This document shows positions 18,912-21,788 of a DNA stretch of 21,788 nt, piece by piece. This DNA comes from a virus, in the IMG/VR virus record IMGVR_UViG_3300036781_000803, positions 1-21,788 of that record; one strand, given 5' to 3'. Every line of letters starts with the position of its first letter. Position 1 is the first letter of the stretch. A program made the position numbers and the translations under genes. Under the pieces are notes generated by a model, which was not told where the DNA came from, searched no databases, and saw nothing but the letters and a program-made list of their open reading frames with translations.

Positions 18912-19495
18912 ACGCTAGGGCACCGCTCATCACGCAAGCCGAGTACGCGCGGCGGCGTGGCGTCGCCAAGTCGGCGGTCGCCAAGGCTGTCGCCGAAGGT
19001 CGCATCACGCTGATCGACGGCAAGGTGAACGAGCAGGTCGCCAATATCCAGTGGGAACAGAACACCCGCGCCCGGGCCGACAGCGCTCGCACCAGCGTGC
19101 CAGGCAGCGCGGGCGAAGGGCAGGGTGGCGCTGGCGGCTCTGACGGCGCTGTCGCGGCCGAGGCCGGCACAAGTCCAGCACAGCCGGCCGCCTCGCCGGG
19201 CTACAACGATTTCCGCACGCGCCGCGAAGCTGCTGACGCCGAACGCTCCGAGATCGAGCTGGCCAAGATGCGCGGGCGGCTCGTTGACCGCGACACGGTC
19301 GAGCGCGCGATTTTCGATGCGTTCCGGGCGCTCCGGGACGCGGCATTCAGTGCGCCACAGCGCGCCGCGCCGCGTGTGATCGGATTGGCCGATTCGCGCG
19401 ACATCGAGATTGCCTTCGCCGCCGAGCTGCGCAAGGCGTTCGAGGGTTGGGAGGCGCGAATGCTTCAGCGCCTGCCGGCGAGGGACGACGCATGA
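18908..19495 (+). CDS. terS: Terminase small subunit (Nu1-like)
   Basis: This 195-residue DNA-recognition subunit of the packaging motor has an N-terminal helix-turn-helix (TQAEYARRRGVAKSAVAKAV, then AEGRITLIDGKV, about residues 9-40) like lambda Nu1, a Gly/Ala-rich linker (about 60-98) and a helical C-terminal part (RREAADAERSEIELAKMRGR, LVDRDTVERAIFDAFRALRD) that should contact the large subunit. The GTG start at 18908 overlaps the previous stop as GTGA; GGA lies just upstream. It starts the packaging module and is followed by an inserted methyltransferase gene. Confidence 0.88.
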   Translation: MNARAPLITQAEYARRRGVAKSAVAKAVAEGRITLIDGKVNEQVANIQWEQNTRARADSARTSVPGSAGEGQGGAGGSDGAVAAEAGTSPAQPAASPGYNDFRTRREAADAERSEIELAKMRGRLVDRDTVERAIFDAFRALRDAAFSAPQRAAPRVIGLADSRDIEIAFAAELRKAFEGWEARMLQRLPARDDA

Positions 19496-20361
19496 CTGCG
19501 ACGCGTCCTGCGTTGAGATACCACGGCGGCAAGTGGAAGCTGGCGCCCTGGCTTCAACTGTTCTTTCCGCCGCATCGCGTATACGTGGAAGCGTTCGGCG
19601 GTGGCGCTTCGGTATTGCTGCGCAAGCCGCGCGCCTATGGCGAGATCTACAACGACCTCGACGGCGAAGTCGTCAACGTGTTCCGGATGCTTCGCGACCG
19701 TGGCCAGGAACTCGCCGAGCTGCTCAAGCTCACGCCCTTCGCGCGAGCGGAGTTCGATCTTTCATACCTGCGTCCCGAGGATGATTTAGAGCAAGCTCGT
19801 CGCACGATTGCAAGGTCGTTCATGGGCTTCGGCTCGGCGGCGGCCACTGGTGAGCGAAGTGGCTTCCGGGCGAACTCCAACCGCAGCGGCACCACGCCGG
19901 CGCACGACTGGGCCAACTTGGCCGGCGCCATACCAACGTTGGTCGACCGCCTGCAAGGCGTGGTGATCGAGAACCGCGACGCCATGCGGATTGCTGTCCA
20001 TCACGATTCGCCCGACACGCTGCACTACTTCGATCCGCCCTACGTCCACAGCACGCGCTCGGGGAAGATGCGCGGAACTGCGACCGAGGGACGCAGCTCG
20101 GGAAAGGCCTACCGCTACGAGATGGACGATGCTGCGCACCGTGCCTTCGCTCTGCTCGCTCACGAGCTGAAAGGAATGGTCGTGATCTCGGGATACTCCT
20201 GTTCGCTCTACGAAGAGCTGTTCCAAGCTTGGGAACGCTTCGATCGGCCGGCCTTCGCCGACGGTGCTCGCTCGCGCACGGAAGTCGTGTGGCTCAATCC
20301 GGCCTGCAGCTCGGCGCTCGAGCGCGACCGCGGCGGGTTATTCGCGGAGCACGGCCGGTGA
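19492..20361 (+). CDS. D12-class DNA N6-adenine methyltransferase
   Basis: This 289-residue enzyme methylates adenine in DNA using S-adenosylmethionine. It has the Dam/D12 pattern: LRYHGGKWKLAPWL (8-21), motif I YVEAFGGGASVLL (31-43), IYNDLDGEVVNVFR (52-65) and the catalytic DPPY (181-184). It lies between the small and large terminase genes, with GTGA/ATGA overlaps at both ends, so methylation may protect or mark DNA during packaging, or shield against host restriction. The ATG at 19492 is chosen because it overlaps the terS stop; the longer opening to 19447 is inside terS. Confidence 0.93.
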   Translation: MTATRPALRYHGGKWKLAPWLQLFFPPHRVYVEAFGGGASVLLRKPRAYGEIYNDLDGEVVNVFRMLRDRGQELAELLKLTPFARAEFDLSYLRPEDDLEQARRTIARSFMGFGSAAATGERSGFRANSNRSGTTPAHDWANLAGAIPTLVDRLQGVVIENRDAMRIAVHHDSPDTLHYFDPPYVHSTRSGKMRGTATEGRSSGKAYRYEMDDAAHRAFALLAHELKGMVVISGYSCSLYEELFQAWERFDRPAFADGARSRTEVVWLNPACSSALERDRGGLFAEHGR

Positions 20362-21788
20362 ACATCGCCGACGGGTTCGACCTGGTGGCGCGCACCGCCA
20401 TTGCAGCAGCTCGGCCAGATCCTGAGCTTCGCGTCGACGAGTGGGCCGAAGAGTTCATGATCCTGCCGAAGAGCAGCCCGCAGCCTGGCGCCTTCCGGTT
20501 CGATCGCTCGCCGCCGGCGCGCCGGGTGCACCAGGTGCTGTCGCCGGGCCACCCCTGCAAGCGCGTCGTGGCCAAGGTCGCCTCGCAGATGTTCAAGACG
20601 CAGACCGCCTTGAACTGGATCGCGGCGATCATCCATCGCCGGCCGCGCAACATCCTCGCGCTGGAGCCCACCGACACGCTGGTCAAGCGCTTCAGCGCGC
20701 GCGTGTCGACGATGATCCGCAACGTCCCCGTGCTGCGGGAGCGCGTGGCCACGGCCAAGAGCCGCGACTCGCGCAACACCGTCCAGGCCAAGGATTTCCT
20801 CGGCGACGCTACGCTCTACATGAACACGGCAGGTTCGGCGGCCAACTTGGCCGAGGTTTCTGCGCCCTACATCTACTTCGACGAGATCGATCGCGCCGAG
20901 CGCAGCGTCGACGAGGAAGGCGACCCGGTCGAGATCGCGGAAGCCCGCGCCACGCAGTACGCCAGCGACGCCAAGTTCTTCTACACCAGCAGCCCGAGCA
21001 TCAAGGGCTTCTCGAAGATCGACGAGCTGTTCGAGATGGGGACGCAGGAGTCCTATCACGTGCCGTGCCCCCACTGCGGCGAGCTGCACGAGCTCGACCT
21101 CGCCAACTTCCACTACCAACGCGATCCAGACACTGGCTTCATGGATCGGGCGTGGTTCACGTGCCCGGCATGCGGCTGCGATATCGACGAGCACCACAAA
21201 GCCGTGATGCTGCCTGATGAAGGGATGGGGGGACGCGCAAGGTGGGTCGCGAAGAGCCGTGGCGACGGCGAGACGATCAGCGTGACCCTGTCGGCGTTCT
21301 ACATGCCAGTCGGCGCGATCACCTGGCTGTCGCTGGCTCGCCAATACGCTCGGGCCAAGGATCGCCTCGCCAAGGGCGACCACGAGGCCATGCAGGTGTT
21401 CTACAACACGCGCCTGGGGCTCAGCTACCAGAACAGCGAGGCGGTCACCACGGCGAAGCAACTGCAGGACCGCGCCGATGACTATCCGCCACGCGTGGTG
21501 CCCGAGAAGGCACTCGTGCTCACGATGGCAGTCGACACGCAGGCCAACCGGCTCGAAGTCCAAATCGAGGCGTGGGGCCCCGGGCTTGAGCATTGGCTTG
21601 TCGACCACATCGTTCTGAACGGGTCGCCATCCGACCCGCCCGACGCGGACGGCAGCGTGTGGAAGCGGCTCGACGAGATTCGTCGCACTGCGTTCGCCCA
21701 CGCCTCGGGAGGAAAGCCCATCCAGATCAGTGCATACGGGATCGACGCCGGCGGAGCGAACACGCAAGACGTGTACAACTACGGCGCC
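20358..21788 (+). CDS. terL: Terminase large subunit, GpA family (3' end outside the window)
   Basis: The first 477 residues of the packaging ATPase/nuclease are present and the gene runs off the right edge without a stop. The ATPase domain begins with ILPKSSPQPGAFRFDRSPPA (about 35-54), an atypical Walker A-like VAKVASQMFKTQTALNW, and Walker B APYIYFDEID. A zinc-binding insertion follows (CPHCGELHEL and FTCPACGCDID). The nuclease domain starts with LTMAVDTQANRLEVQI and reaches GIDAGGANTQDVYNYG. These are GpA-type features shared with lambda-like packaging systems. It begins with GTG at 20358, overlapping the methyltransferase stop as GTGA. Confidence 0.94.
   Translation, partial: MNIADGFDLVARTAIAAARPDPELRVDEWAEEFMILPKSSPQPGAFRFDRSPPARRVHQVLSPGHPCKRVVAKVASQMFKTQTALNWIAAIIHRRPRNILALEPTDTLVKRFSARVSTMIRNVPVLRERVATAKSRDSRNTVQAKDFLGDATLYMNTAGSAANLAEVSAPYIYFDEIDRAERSVDEEGDPVEIAEARATQYASDAKFFYTSSPSIKGFSKIDELFEMGTQESYHVPCPHCGELHELDLANFHYQRDPDTGFMDRAWFTCPACGCDIDEHHKAVMLPDEGMGGRARWVAKSRGDGETISVTLSAFYMPVGAITWLSLARQYARAKDRLAKGDHEAMQVFYNTRLGLSYQNSEAVTTAKQLQDRADDYPPRVVPEKALVLTMAVDTQANRLEVQIEAWGPGLEHWLVDHIVLNGSPSDPPDADGSVWKRLDEIRRTAFAHASGGKPIQISAYGIDAGGANTQDVYNYGA

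Noticed and set aside
20208-21767. 519-residue minus-strand open frame opposite terL
   Set aside because: The plus strand encodes an unambiguous GpA-type terminase in this stretch.

Overview
The window is part of a temperate dsDNA phage integrated as a prophage. Its very GC-rich codon use and protein families resemble prophages of Burkholderiales-type Betaproteobacteria; host assignment is inference. No clear chromosomal host gene is present. The left edge is the stop codon of the integrase and the right edge cuts the large terminase gene, so the structural genes lie beyond the right end.

Layout. Positions 1-13497 are one long leftward arm of about 25 genes, many joined by 4-bp ATGA/GTGA stop-start overlaps. 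In transcription order it holds small membrane and hypothetical proteins, an HD phosphohydrolase, a winged-helix-like protein, two exported proteins, an orphan ParB-like protein, a diversity-generating retroelement (DGR), a C5 cytosine methyltransferase, small accessory proteins (ASCH, DUF4326, Cys-rich), an excisionase-like protein and the integrase. Positions 13500-14843 are a lambda-like switch: a leftward promoter with two operators, a short CI-like repressor, three operators spaced exactly 24 bp apart, and cro. Positions 15244-18221 form the rightward early region: a large dyad, a small protein in the CII position, a Toprim primase and a DUF5906-type helicase. Positions 18233-18428 hold an iteron/cruciform/Z-DNA-prone block, a candidate origin. 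Positions 18480-21788 begin packaging: a P-loop protein, a possible cos segment, small terminase, a D12-class adenine methyltransferase and a GpA-type large terminase.

The most striking system is the DGR at 3720-6342. It has a template repeat (TR, 4816-4907), an Avd-like protein, a DGR-type reverse transcriptase, and two paralogous target genes, each ending in a variable repeat (VR1 and VR2). All 10 TR/VR1 and all 12 TR/VR2 differences lie at TR adenines on the coding strand, the signature of adenine-specific mutagenic retrohoming. The targets are short soluble proteins in the lysogeny-side operon, not tail fibres, and the reverse transcriptase start codon lies inside the TR.

All calls come from reading sequence and motifs by eye; no database search was run.
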